The notes: a model not told the origin generated them from the sequence alone. 45,360 nt of DNA from Vulcanimicrobiota bacterium (GCA_013290125.1 JABCYQ010000002.1:192909-238268), one strand, 5' to 3'; positions 9,392-16,877 are shown, counted from the stretch's first letter. Numbers and translations are program-made.

Positions 9392-9419
9392 TGAAGGGGC
9401 CGACGCTAGTCGGCCCACA
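9392..9419 (+). repeat. Palindromic repeat copy A (single unit)
   Basis: One unit of the dispersed family: TGAAGGGGCCGAC, loop GCTA, GTCGGCCCACA. The inner stem GGCCGAC/GTCGGCC is perfect over seven base pairs. The unit is identical over 28 bases to the right unit inside purL (44377-44404). It stands alone 19 bases after the YibQ stop, downstream of a run of six T, where it may also act as a 3' mRNA hairpin. Confidence 0.9.
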
Positions 9420-9479
9420 GCCGCATCGCCTTAACGTCTCTGCCGCACCCTCTTCATATCTCGCGCGCACGATGCGCAG

Positions 9480-10370
9480 ATGCCTCGCGCAACCGTCACC
9501 TTGGCGGATCTCGCAGATCCGCCTGATACCGCCACGTTAGAAGCTCTCGACGAATCCGCCACCGCACGCGCCATCGCTTCGATGCGCTCCAAGCTGATGC
9601 GCCGGCGCAAAGCGTTGATCGGTCATACGTCGGACGAACCAGAGCTCGATCGCGTCATCGCGTCGCTGCGCCGGCTGCAAAATCCGCAGCTCACCGCCTA
9701 TGCGTTGGAGAACGGGCTCGTCCTGTCGGAGCCGTTCAACGGCATCGCCCGCGCGTGTCCACCAGCATCGTCGAAGGCTGCGCGCTTCGCGGCCGATGCG
9801 ATGGTCGGCAAGCGCGCACCGGTCGCGCTCGTTCGCGCACTAGCCGCCTTCGGCGACGCCGCGCTCAGCCTCGCGCGCGCAGCAGGCGTTCGGATTCGTA
9901 TCGTCGCCGCCGGCATACGCTTCTCGCAGGCATCGGCATCGGTCGCGCGCTGCGTGCCGGGGATCGACGAGTGGGAAGCGCCGCCTTCTGGACTTTTTGT
10001 GGTTGAAGATCGAACGGTCTTACTGCGCGATCGCGCGCTGCATATGACGGCAGCCCACGAATTCGCGCACGCTCTCGACGCCGCGCTAGCGGCAAGACCG
10101 CGATCGTATTTCTCGTTCGAAAGCGAAGAACTGCGGTACTATTTCTCCACCGCGACGGGCTATGTGAACGAATACGCAGCCAGCGGCCTCGACGAGTATT
10201 TCGCCGAAAGCGTGCGCGCGTACGTCGAGGTGAACGACCCTGCGTGCGCGTGGCTGCCGCTGACCAGACAGGACCTGTATCTTCGCGACCCGCGGATGTT
10301 CGGACTCGTGGATCGGCTCTTTGCAAGTGGATTTTCATCCCGGGAGCGACGCCGCGCAAAGAGACGCTGA
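9480..10370 (+). CDS. Predicted zinc metalloprotease, anthrax lethal factor-like (ATLF) fold
   Basis: A 296-residue protein with a zincin motif, HEFAHALD at residues 193-200 (His193, Glu194, His197). It is followed after about 40 residues by DEYFAESVRAY (238-248), where an acidic residue (probably Glu243) would be the third zinc ligand. This spacing resembles the anthrax lethal-factor-like peptidase domain; the assignment rests on motif layout only. The N-terminal 120 residues are helical and unrecognised. No signal peptide is evident. ATG at 9480. The C-terminal 65-70 residues recur in a broken copy at 11752-12009, beyond two DUF4386 genes. Confidence 0.75.
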   Translation: MPRATVTLADLADPPDTATLEALDESATARAIASMRSKLMRRRKALIGHTSDEPELDRVIASLRRLQNPQLTAYALENGLVLSEPFNGIARACPPASSKAARFAADAMVGKRAPVALVRALAAFGDAALSLARAAGVRIRIVAAGIRFSQASASVARCVPGIDEWEAPPSGLFVVEDRTVLLRDRALHMTAAHEFAHALDAALAARPRSYFSFESEELRYYFSTATGYVNEYAASGLDEYFAESVRAYVEVNDPACAWLPLTRQDLYLRDPRMFGLVDRLFASGFSSRERRRAKRR

Positions 10371-10484
10371 CGAAGCAGGCTACATCTAGCGAACGCAACG
10401 AAAGTGCGCGAAGGAAGAAAGAGCCCCCTGATCTCGGGTCGAACATTCCTAGTCAATGGTTGTTCCGTCGCTTAGCGCCACTAA

Positions 10485-11057
10485 ATGACAGAACGGATTG
10501 CAGACGCACAGCCGCGTTCTAAAGCCAAAATTACCGGCGTCGTCTATTTGCTTTACTTTCTGACGGCAATGCTCGGCGAGTTCTTGGTTGGCCGCGGGCT
10601 TGTTGAATTTGGCAACGCCGTCAACCTCATCGCGTTCACATTCTACATCGCTGTGACCGTGCTCTTCTATCACATGTTTAAGCCGGTGAACAGGAACTTC
10701 TCGTTGCTCGCAGCGCTCTTCAGCATCGTGGGATGCATCATCGGATCTCTTAGCGTCTTTCATCTCGCCCCGCCCCACATCAGCGCCTTTCTGTTTTTCG
10801 GACCCTATTGCGTCCTGATCGGTTACCTAATTCTCAAGTCTACCTTCCTGCCTCGGTTTCTTGGCGTATTGATGGTGTCTGCTGGACTGGGTTGGCTAAT
10901 ATTCCTGTTACCGTCGCTCGCAGACTCTCTTGCTAACGCCATTGAAGCCCTTGGCATCCTGGCGGAAGCGTCACTGATGCTGTGGCTCTTCGTGATGGGC
11001 GTGAACGAGCAACGATGGAGGGCGCAGGCCAATCGACCCGAGCCTGCTGCTCTTTGA
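10485..11057 (+). CDS. DUF4386-family membrane protein
   Basis: A 190-residue integral membrane protein with about six hydrophobic segments. DUF4386 landmarks are a short basic N-terminus leading to KITGVVYLLYFL, then MFKPVNRNFSLLAA, LILKSTFLPRFLGVLM and a C-terminal LWLFVMGVNEQRW. The function of the family is unknown. It is a clear paralogue of the following gene, sharing KPVN, STFLPR-LGVLM and VMGVNEQRW blocks. ATG at 10485. The 114 bases before it hold no feature I recognise. Confidence 0.88.
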   Translation: MTERIADAQPRSKAKITGVVYLLYFLTAMLGEFLVGRGLVEFGNAVNLIAFTFYIAVTVLFYHMFKPVNRNFSLLAALFSIVGCIIGSLSVFHLAPPHISAFLFFGPYCVLIGYLILKSTFLPRFLGVLMVSAGLGWLIFLLPSLADSLANAIEALGILAEASLMLWLFVMGVNEQRWRAQANRPEPAAL

Positions 11058-11123
11058 TCGAATAGCTCGCATCAGGAAGATTGATTACACGCCCACCCGA
11101 CTGGTGAAGGGGATTGCAAAAAA

Positions 11124-11648
11124 ATGTCACCACCTCTCAAAGCCAGGATCACCGGTGCCCTTTATTTCCTCAGCTTACTGATGGGATTATTCGGCGACTA
11201 CATCTTTCACGACAAGGCTTACACAGCCGGCAACCTCGAGATCGTCGGCATGGTCGCTGTGACGCTCCTCTTCTATGCCATCTTCAAGCCGGTGAATAAG
11301 CGCCTGGCGTTGCTCGCGGCGTCCTTGAATCTCGTGGCGCTGATCTTTGAGGCTCAGCGCGTTAACCCTCAGGGGCAGGGCGTCGGCCTGTTGATTCACG
11401 GAATGTCCTTCATCGTCTTCGCATACCTCATCTACAGGTCGACCTTCTTGCCTCGGATTCTAGGCGTGTTGATGGCGATTGCCGGATTGGGTTGGTTGAC
11501 CTATCTGTCGACGCCGTTCCAAAACTACATTTTGGCCGTCGATCTGCTCGGCGAAGGAACGGTGATGCTGTGGTTGCTCGTCATGGGCGTGAACGAGCAA
11601 CGATGGAAGGAACAGGACAACGCAGCACGCGCGTTCACAGACACGTGA
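11124..11648 (+). CDS. DUF4386-family membrane protein, second copy
   Basis: A 174-residue membrane protein with about five or six hydrophobic segments. Landmarks KARITGALYFLSLLMG, IFKPVNKRLALLAASLN, YRSTFLPRILGVLMAIAGLG and LLVMGVNEQRWKEQ align with the preceding gene, so the two are tandem paralogues. It is 16 residues shorter, mainly at the N-terminus. The ribosome site GAAGGGGA lies upstream of ATG 11124. Both members keep intact frames, so both are probably expressed. Confidence 0.88.
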   Translation: MSPPLKARITGALYFLSLLMGLFGDYIFHDKAYTAGNLEIVGMVAVTLLFYAIFKPVNKRLALLAASLNLVALIFEAQRVNPQGQGVGLLIHGMSFIVFAYLIYRSTFLPRILGVLMAIAGLGWLTYLSTPFQNYILAVDLLGEGTVMLWLLVMGVNEQRWKEQDNAARAFTDT

Positions 11649-11751
11649 AGGACGCGGCCTGGATAAGGGCAGTCCAAAGCGCTTTATGTCGACGGATCGA
11701 CAAGCGTCAAATAGAGAATAAAAACAGACCTCTTTAATTTCGCGAATTGTT

Positions 11752-12009
11752 CACTTCGCTACCGCCACCGGTTACGTGAACGAGTACGCCGCAAGCGGGA
11801 TCGACGAATACCTCGCAGAGAGCATCAGAGCCTATGTCGAAGTGAACGATCCAGCCTGCGCCTGGCTGCCGCTCACGCGCCAAGATCTGTTCTTGCGCGA
11901 TCCCAGAATGTTCGGACTCGTCGATCGTCTCTTCGCCAGCGGTTTTGTGGCGTGTGAGCGCCGCTCGGCAACGAGGCGGAACGACGGCACAACCCTTCGC
12001 GCGACGTAG
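11752..12009 (+). pseudogene. Truncated second copy of the metalloprotease C-terminus
   Basis: Homology to the gene at 9480-10370 begins near 11752 at the codons for FATATGYVNEY and runs through DEYLAESIRAYVEVNDP, WLPLTRQDLFLRDPR and LVDRLFASGF. After that the tail differs. Over the 55 residues from EYAASG to ASGF only four amino acids differ from the full gene, but more than half of the codons differ, mostly silently. The HEFAH zinc site and everything before it are absent. No good start codon or ribosome site precedes it (a GTG at 11776 is in frame), so I call it a remnant. The sequence just before the homology (11649-11751) is relatively AT-rich. Confidence 0.85.
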
Positions 12010-12052
12010 CAGCAAACGCTGTCTCCGTCTTAAGGTACGACTGGAGGAGGCG

Positions 12053-12082
12053 ATGCCACTCCAAGGAAACGTCGCGTCCTAA
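12053..12082 (+). other. Possible 9-codon leader ORF with a strong ribosome site
   Basis: ATG at 12053 is preceded by GGAGGAGG (12043-12050), the best Shine-Dalgarno sequence in this part of the window, and opens a nine-residue frame MPLQGNVAS ending at TAA 12080-12082. The secreted-protein gene starts 31 bases later. It may be a translated leader or just the remnant of a broken gene start. Confidence 0.4.
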
Positions 12083-12113
12083 CGTCGTCCACGTTTGGCG
12101 AGGGAGAACGGAT

Positions 12114-12503
12114 GTGAAAACTTCCCAAGCATCGCGTAACAACGTTCGTTCAGTTGCCGTGGGAGCGATTGCCGCGATGGGAGTGGCCACAGCCCTTTCG
12201 CTGCTCGTGACGCGCGCGGCTCACGCTGACACGAATACGAACTATGCATGGTCTATCGGAGATTTCGAATTCACGAAAGACGTGTCGTTGAGCAAATGCA
12301 AGAACGAGGCTGTTGAAGCGTTTTCTAGCTCGGGCTTCTCAAATATCGACGTTGGGGACTTTGCTGTCTTCGGAAAGCGAGGGCGGTACGATGCATCAGG
12401 GATATGCCTGACGAAGAAGCGCGTCGCGGTCATCGCGGTTGTCGGACCAGATGAAAACACCGCAAGCCGCTACGACGATGCGATCTCAAAGGCTTGGCCT
12501 TAG
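12114..12503 (+). CDS. Small secreted protein, function unknown
   Basis: A 129-residue protein with a signal peptide (hydrophobic 11-33, cleavage likely after AHA38). The mature domain is about 90 residues with GDFEFTKDVSLSKCKNEAVE and GDFAVFGKRGRYDASGICL. It has just two cysteines (62 and 98), which could form one disulfide outside the cytoplasm. The start is GTG at 12114 with AGGGAG eight bases before it. I do not recognise the family with certainty. It is monocistronic, next to a possible leader ORF. Confidence 0.78.
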   Translation: MKTSQASRNNVRSVAVGAIAAMGVATALSLLVTRAAHADTNTNYAWSIGDFEFTKDVSLSKCKNEAVEAFSSSGFSNIDVGDFAVFGKRGRYDASGICLTKKRVAVIAVVGPDENTASRYDDAISKAWP

Positions 12504-12650
12504 TCCCGATCTCGCGTTAAGGTTCCAGCTCGGCAGCGCCGCCATCAATGTGGGGCTGTGAGTATATCCACCAGAAGCATTGCCACGATCGCAAATCGCG
12601 CGAGCGGCGCATAACCGGCCAGCGTTCATGTTCTCGCGCGGCACAAAACT

Positions 12651-12677
12651 AAGCCCCGCAAGATCCTTGCGGGGCTT
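12651..12677 (-). terminator. Rho-independent terminator for the minus-strand gene at 12724-13203
   Basis: A perfect 12-bp stem, AAGCCCCGCAAG / CTTGCGGGGCTT, with a 3-base loop. Read on the minus strand it is followed by AGTTTTGTG, a short U run, 50-75 bases after the minus-strand stop. On the plus strand no U run follows. The gene-free stretch 12504-12723 around it holds nothing else I recognise. Confidence 0.85.
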
Positions 12678-12723
12678 GGCGAGTGAGAGAACTCGCTGAC
12701 GACTGTGAACCGGAACGCTTCAA

Positions 12724-13203
12724 TCAGTCGTGTTGCTGGTTGTCGTTGCCTTGATCGTTGTCGTGATGATGATGCTTCCAGTAATCTTTGCAGTGGCCGG
12801 GTGGCCAACATGCCGGCTTATAGCCGCGACGAAAGTATCCATACATGTGCGTCGGTCGGCATGGGACGCCGACGCCGTTGAAAGTGCAGACCTGGGTTCC
12901 GTTGTTCGTCGCGTATGCCGTTATGTTATTCGGGTAGACGATGCGGCCGTCACCATACACGATGCCGCCGTCGCTCGTGCGCCCCACGATGGAATTGGCG
13001 TATGCCACCTTGTGCTCGTAGTTGTTGTAGAGAATGATACCGGCCGCTACTGCCAGACCGCCGAGGATGATATTGCGCGTGCTTGTCTGGCCCGCGGTAT
13101 CGGTCATGGCTGGAGCATATGTGCCGGAAACGATCGATAATACGAGCGCGCCTATTACAAGCGCTCTGCCGATCGGGTGCATGAACTTCAGAGTTGTTTG
13201 CAT
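12724..13203 (-). CDS. Small membrane/exported protein with a His-rich tail, function unknown
   Basis: A 159-residue protein. ATG at 13203 has a strong GGAAGGAG ribosome site just upstream (13211-13218), which makes it preferable to the ATG 24 bases earlier. A signal-like hydrophobic segment (about 11-30) and a second hydrophobic segment (about 48-60) precede a Gly/Asn/Tyr-rich domain. That domain has four cysteines (VCTFNGVGVPCRP and ACWPPGHCKDYW) and a tail beginning KHHHHDNDQ, rich in His, Asp, Asn and Gln. The tail could bind metal; that is inference only. It is followed by the terminator at 12651-12677. Confidence 0.8.
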   Translation of the reverse strand: MQTTLKFMHPIGRALVIGALVLSIVSGTYAPAMTDTAGQTSTRNIILGGLAVAAGIILYNNYEHKVAYANSIVGRTSDGGIVYGDGRIVYPNNITAYATNNGTQVCTFNGVGVPCRPTHMYGYFRRGYKPACWPPGHCKDYWKHHHHDNDQGNDNQQHD

Positions 13204-13273
13204 GAAACCACTCCTTCCAGCCACCATTGTACCCCTTTCGCGGCACGTTCAATCATCGTGCGCGCGTGTTCTC

Positions 13274-13294
13274 CATCACCGCGGTGCGGTGATG
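13274..13294 (-). other. Perfect hairpin at the 3' end of the VKOR-like gene
   Basis: CATCACCGC, loop GGT, GCGGTGATG: a 9-bp perfect stem that overlaps the stop codon of the minus-strand gene. No U run follows on either strand, so it is a possible mRNA-end stabiliser or Rho-assisted stop rather than a classic terminator. Confidence 0.55.
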
Positions 13295-13692
13295 ATAACT
13301 TCCCACAGGATGGCCACGAGAAGAAAGTTTAGCGCATGTGAGGTCATGCAGAGCGGGCACGACATCTTCGTGATGAACAGCAAACTATATGCGAGATACA
13401 ACGAGACGAGCGCCGCGAGAACACCGGCGATCACGACCGCGACAAGCATGACGGGATTACCGAGAAAAAACGAGCCGATCAGCACGGCGGGATAATAGAC
13501 CATACCGATCGCCGCGTTATCCATGCCGCCGAACAAACGGGCTCGCGGCGTCTGCACAACGCTTGCTTCAGTCAGCAGCCCGGCCTTGTCGGCGGCCGCT
13601 TTGCGGTGCATCAGGAACGAGACAACAAATCCGATCACGCAGCACAGCATCAACGCCACGTGCAGCATGTGGAAGTGCGAGAAATCAGTCAC
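13276..13692 (-). CDS. VKOR-like (vitamin K epoxide reductase family) membrane protein
   Basis: Predicted thiol-redox membrane protein of about 130-138 residues with four or five membrane segments. VKOR landmarks are RARLFGGMDNAAIGMVYYPA, corresponding to the loop before the second helix, and SCPLCMTSHALN, carrying the active-site CxxC and the conserved Thr. Bacterial VKORs pass electrons from DsbA to quinone using a second cysteine pair in the first loop. Here that loop reads LLTEASVVQTPRA, without cysteine. GTG at 13692 overlaps the aminotransferase end by eight bases; ATG at 13668 is an alternative. It follows dapD-dapC and is probably cotranscribed. No DsbA-like gene is nearby. Confidence 0.8.
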   Translation of the reverse strand: MTDFSHFHMLHVALMLCCVIGFVVSFLMHRKAAADKAGLLTEASVVQTPRARLFGGMDNAAIGMVYYPAVLIGSFFLGNPVMLVAVVIAGVLAALVSLYLAYSLLFITKMSCPLCMTSHALNFLLVAILWEVIITAPR

Positions 13693-14833
13693 GGATGAAT
13701 TCGGCGATCCGCCGCAGTCCCTCGATGACCGCTTCTCGCGACGCGGCCCACGTGACGCGGAGATAGCCTTCCGTGTTGCTCGCGAACACGGAGCCCGGCA
13801 CAGTGACGACGTCGGATTTATCGAGCAGTTCGTATGCCGCGGCGGTGGAGTCCGCGGCCAAACGCTCGGGCAATCGCACGAGCACGTAGAACGCGCCCGC
13901 CGGCTCGACGACGTGCAGGCGATTCGCGGCAACAGCCTCGAGCGTCGCCAGTCGCTGCTCCACGTACCATGGCACTTGCGCCCGCAAGCGGATCGGATCT
14001 CGGAATATTCCAAGTGCGACGCGTTGGCCGAATTGGCTCGCGGACATCAGCATGAGCGAATGGATGCGGGCGGCGGCTTGGACGACATCCGCCGGTCCGA
14101 TCAGAAATCCGATGCGCAGGCCTGTGAGCGCGCACGATTTTGAAAGGCTTTCCACGAGCAGCGTGTGCGGATAGAGATCGGCGAATGACGCATGCGGTTC
14201 AGACGTGAATGAGAGTTCGCGATACACTTCGTCGACGACCAAGTAGATTGGTGGCCCCGGTCGGGCAGCTAATCCGCGCGCGAGTTCGCGGACTTCGGAC
14301 GCCGGCATCACGGCACCAGTCGGATTGGCTGGAGTCGCAAGCACGATCACGCGCGTCTTCGGTGTGAGCGCGGCAAGTATCGGAGCGGCCCGCGGCGTGA
14401 AGCCGTCGGCGGCGTCAAGCTCGACCGCTCGCCACGTTATCCCCTCGAGCTCGCAGACTTTGTGATAGACCGGATAGCCGGGGTTGGTGACGAGGACTTC
14501 GTCGCGGCCGGGTTCGGCGAGCGTCTTGATCGCCAGATAGATCGCCTCTTGCGATCCGTTCGTCGCGCAGACGTTCGCGCTCGTCTGAAAGAACTTGCCG
14601 CCGTAGACAGCGGCGACGAGTTCACGCAATTCGGGAAGGCCGGCGTACGTCGTGTATGGGCAGCCATGCTCGCGCACCCAGGCGACTGCGGCTTCGAACG
14701 GAGCGATGTCGGGCCTGAGGCTCGGCTCGCCGATGCCAAGGTCCACCGATGTCGCGCGCTTGCGCTCGTGAATGGCGCGAATACCAGATGGAGCGATGTT
14801 CAGGAGTCGAGAGTTTGCGATCGCTGATTTCAA
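13685..14833 (-). CDS. dapC: PLP-dependent aminotransferase class I/II, likely N-succinyl-diaminopimelate aminotransferase (DapC-like)
   Basis: Fold-type I aminotransferase. Conserved residues are GIGEPSL near the N-terminus, CATNGSQEAIYL (cofactor phosphate region), TPANPTGAV (Asn170), LVVDEVYREL (Asp201, Tyr204), SLSKSCALTGLRIGF with the PLP lysine at about 232, and the C-terminal YLRVTW with its conserved arginine. TTG at 14833 overlaps the dapD stop by four bases and gives 382 residues; the frame upstream of it is antisense to dapD. The substrate is inferred from dapD next door: DapC transfers an amino group to N-succinyl-2-amino-6-oxopimelate, the step after DapD. Motifs alone fit several aminotransferases. 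Confidence 0.85.
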   Translation of the reverse strand: MKSAIANSRLLNIAPSGIRAIHERKRATSVDLGIGEPSLRPDIAPFEAAVAWVREHGCPYTTYAGLPELRELVAAVYGGKFFQTSANVCATNGSQEAIYLAIKTLAEPGRDEVLVTNPGYPVYHKVCELEGITWRAVELDAADGFTPRAAPILAALTPKTRVIVLATPANPTGAVMPASEVRELARGLAARPGPPIYLVVDEVYRELSFTSEPHASFADLYPHTLLVESLSKSCALTGLRIGFLIGPADVVQAAARIHSLMLMSASQFGQRVALGIFRDPIRLRAQVPWYVEQRLATLEAVAANRLHVVEPAGAFYVLVRLPERLAADSTAAAYELLDKSDVVTVPGSVFASNTEGYLRVTWAASREAVIEGLRRIAEFIRD

Positions 14834-15660
14834 ACCGCGACTCCGAATTCGCGTAGGGCTTCGTTGAGCGAGGTTTTCTTGTCGGTCGATTCCGATCGCC
14901 GGCCGATCACGAGCGCGCACGGAGTTCCAAACGTTCCGGCAGGGAACTGCTTGTCGGTCGTGCCGGGGATCACGACGGCGCGAGGCGCTATCACGCCTTT
15001 CGTGACAACGGGCTTCGCGCCCGTGACATCGATGATCGGTGTGCTCGCCGTCAAAATGACGCCGGCGCCGAGTACCGCTTCCGCGCCGACCATCACGCCT
15101 TCGACCACAACGCAGCGCGAGCCGATGAACGCGCCGTCTTCAATGATGACCGGCCGCGCGTTCAGTGGTTCCAGTACGCCGCCGATGCCGACGCCGCCGG
15201 AGAGATGAACGCCCGCACCGATCTGCGCGCTGCTGCCGACCGTCGCCCACGTGTCGATCATCGTGCCGGCGCCGACGCGCGCGCCGATATTCACAAAACC
15301 CGGCATGAGGATGACGCCGGGCGCGAGGTAACTTCCGTAGCGTGCGACGCCCGGCGGCACGACGCGCACGCCGCTGCCGCGCCAATCTTTTTTCACGGGG
15401 ATCTTGTCATAGAAGCCGAGCGGGCCGGCTTCGGATGGCTCGCTCTCGTGCAGCCGAAAATATAACAGGATGGCCTGCTGCAGCCACGAGTTGACTTGCC
15501 AACCGCCGTCCGGCAGCTGTTCGGCGACGCGCAATTCCCCAGAATCCAAACCGGCGATCGCGCGCTCCACTGCATCGCGAACCGAGCTATCCGGCGTCTT
15601 GACTCCGTCGGCAAATGCGCGCGCTACGAGCTGTTGGAGAGAGTCCGAGGCGACGTCCAT
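14830..15660 (-). CDS. dapD: 2,3,4,5-tetrahydropyridine-2,6-dicarboxylate N-succinyltransferase
   Basis: Transfers succinyl from succinyl-CoA to tetrahydrodipicolinate in the succinylase branch of diaminopimelate/lysine synthesis. A helical N-terminal domain (1-100) is followed by a left-handed beta-helix built from hexapeptide repeats, with VRVVPPGVARYGSYLAPGVI, MPGFVNIGARVGAGTMIDTW, GVGIGGVLEPL and IEDGAFIGSRCVVVEG. All are close to E. coli DapD. ATG at 15660 gives 276 residues, against 274 in E. coli. The frame continues to 15855, but that part is antisense to tRNA-Gln and should not be annotated. Its substrate comes from DapA/DapB, encoded 7-10 kb away. Confidence 0.96.
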   Translation of the reverse strand: MDVASDSLQQLVARAFADGVKTPDSSVRDAVERAIAGLDSGELRVAEQLPDGGWQVNSWLQQAILLYFRLHESEPSEAGPLGFYDKIPVKKDWRGSGVRVVPPGVARYGSYLAPGVILMPGFVNIGARVGAGTMIDTWATVGSSAQIGAGVHLSGGVGIGGVLEPLNARPVIIEDGAFIGSRCVVVEGVMVGAEAVLGAGVILTASTPIIDVTGAKPVVTKGVIAPRAVVIPGTTDKQFPAGTFGTPCALVIGRRSESTDKKTSLNEALREFGVAV

Positions 15661-15708
15661 CGCGCAGTATTTTCGCCGCCGAGCGCTGCGCGACCCGCGT
15701 CCCGAGGT

Positions 15709-15738
15709 TTGACACGCTTCCGGTGCGAAGGGTATAAT
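15709..15738 (+). promoter_or_regulatory. Consensus sigma70-type promoter for the tRNA genes
   Basis: TTGACA at 15709-15714 and TATAAT at 15733-15738, both perfect matches, separated by 18 bases. Transcription would start near 15745, about 35 bases before tRNA-Gln. It is the only place in the window where I saw both consensus hexamers. Confidence 0.85.
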
Positions 15739-15780
15739 TGCGGTCGGCTTCAGGCGCGGCTGCGCCGTAATCCGCGACGT

Positions 15781-15854
15781 TGGCGCGTCGTCTAATGGTA
15801 GGACCGCAGGCTCTGAACCTGCTTGTGGAGGTTCGAATCCTTCCGCGCCAGCCA
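15781..15854 (+). tRNA. tRNA-Gln (anticodon CUG), CCA encoded
   Basis: A cloverleaf can be drawn: acceptor TGGCGCG pairs with CGCGCCA, the D arm contains TAATGGTAGGA, the anticodon stem GCAGG/CCTGC closes loop CTCTGAA with anticodon CTG, and the T arm contains GGTTCGAATCC. Discriminator G is followed by an encoded CCA (15852-15854). The complement of this gene creates a false N-terminal extension of dapD. Confidence 0.95.
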
Positions 15855-15861
15855 AAGATCA

Positions 15862-15882
15862 GAAGGGCGCGTCGCGCCCTTC
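15862..15882 (+). other. Hairpin between the two tRNA genes
   Basis: GAAGGGCGC, loop GTC, GCGCCCTTC: a perfect 9-bp stem in the 41-base spacer between tRNA-Gln and tRNA-Glu, followed by ACTGTTCGTG. It could end some tRNA-Gln transcripts or serve as a processing site. Confidence 0.6.
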
Positions 15883-15895
15883 ACTGTTCGTGTGA

Positions 15896-15968
15896 GGCCC
15901 CATCGTCTAGAGGCCTAGGACGCCGCCCTCTCAAGGCGGAGACAGGGATTCGAATTCCCTTGGGGCTA
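15896..15968 (+). tRNA. tRNA-Glu (anticodon CUC)
   Basis: Acceptor GGCCCCA pairs with TGGGGCT, with one G-U at the first pair. The D arm lies within TCGTCTAGAGGCCTAGGACG. Anticodon stem CCGCC/GGCGG closes loop CTCTCAA with anticodon CTC, and the T arm is CAGGG-ATTCGAA-TTCCC-like. CCA is not encoded. Its 3' half, from the anticodon stem onward, is repeated imperfectly at 17265-17299. Confidence 0.94.
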
Positions 15969-15988
15969 GATCTTTAATCGCTAGCAAG

Positions 15989-16144
15989 ATGAAGCTTCTT
16001 ACCATCGATCGATGGCAAGTCATGTGCAACTTCGAGGCGACCGTCGCAGCATATGCAAGCGCCGCCGACTGGGGCGAAAAAGGTGGCTGCGTCTGTAGCT
16101 ATTGTAGAAACTTCTTCGCGCAAGTGGACAAAATCTACAATTGA
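15989..16144 (+). CDS. Short Cys-rich ORF directly after tRNA-Glu, possibly truncated
   Basis: A 51-residue frame from ATG 15989 to TGA 16144. It begins MKLLTIDRWQVMCNFEATVA and contains GCVCSYCRNFF, a CxCxxC motif followed by Arg-Asn-Phe that could bind a metal. The opening reads like a genuine protein N-terminus and I expect longer relatives, so this may be a gene cut short. No clear ribosome site is visible. The 121 bases between this stop and the DUF1211 start hold nothing else I recognise. Confidence 0.45.
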   Translation: MKLLTIDRWQVMCNFEATVAAYASAADWGEKGGCVCSYCRNFFAQVDKIYN

Positions 16145-16265
16145 ATTCCGTGCTCAAATTCCGTGGGGTATCAACGAGGATGACCCCGGTTGATGCGGAT
16201 GAGCGGCGAAGCGATGCAGCAGACATAGAGATGCGTTCGCAGTGCGCGGGCTTGCACTGATCGCC

Positions 16266-16859
16266 GTGAGTAAGTCTCGCTTCGAAGCATTCTCTGACGG
16301 TGTCTTTGCGTTCGCGATCACGCTGCTCGTGCTCGGGTTCTCGCTGCCCGTGATTCGGCTGACAACCAACCACCAGCTTACGAACGCGCTCCTCGGCCTA
16401 TGGCCTAACCTCATCGCCTACGCGCTGAGCTTCGGCGTGATAGGCATTATGTGGCAAAATCACCACGCGATGTTCCGCCAGGTCGAGCGCATCGATCGCA
16501 CGACCATCTTCTGGAATCTCTTACTCCTCGGCGGAACGGCATTCATTCCGTTCGCGACGAGCGCCCTCGGGTCGTATCCAACGATGCAGGCGTCGACATT
16601 TCTCTACGGTGTCACGCTTTCGACCACGGGCACGGCCTTCAACTTGATGCTCGACCATCTCGTTCGAGCGCGCGCCTTTGACAGCAGTGTCGCTGACACA
16701 ACGATTGCAGGCACCGTCCGTGCGTATCGCATCGGATGGGCCGTGTACGGGGCTGCGACGCTGCTTGCGCTGGTATTTCCGCTGGTCAGCTTCGCCGCGT
16801 ACATCATCATCGCGCTCTTTTATCTCATTCCGCACGGCCTAGATTCGGACACGCGATAA
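16266..16859 (+). CDS. DUF1211/TMEM175-family membrane protein
   Basis: Integral membrane protein of 197 residues with six hydrophobic segments. It opens MSKSRFEAFSDGVFAFAITL, the RF-x-x-FSDGVFA signature of the family, whose animal and bacterial TMEM175 members include potassium channels. Other landmarks are LWPNLIAYALSFGVIG, WQNHHAMF and LLLLGGTAFIPF. The start is GTG 16266; a GTG at 16242 would add eight residues before the signature and is less likely. It lies in the segment bounded by tRNA-Glu and the tRNA-Glu fragment. Confidence 0.9.
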   Translation: MSKSRFEAFSDGVFAFAITLLVLGFSLPVIRLTTNHQLTNALLGLWPNLIAYALSFGVIGIMWQNHHAMFRQVERIDRTTIFWNLLLLGGTAFIPFATSALGSYPTMQASTFLYGVTLSTTGTAFNLMLDHLVRARAFDSSVADTTIAGTVRAYRIGWAVYGAATLLALVFPLVSFAAYIIIALFYLIPHGLDSDTR

Positions 16860-16877
16860 CCCGCCACGTAGCCGAGA

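Noticed and set aside
15661-15855. N-terminal extension of dapD starting with a frame that reads AGAEGFEPPQAGSEPAVLP
   Set aside because: It is the reverse complement of tRNA-Gln and a well-known annotation artefact. The DapD family start is the ATG at 15660.
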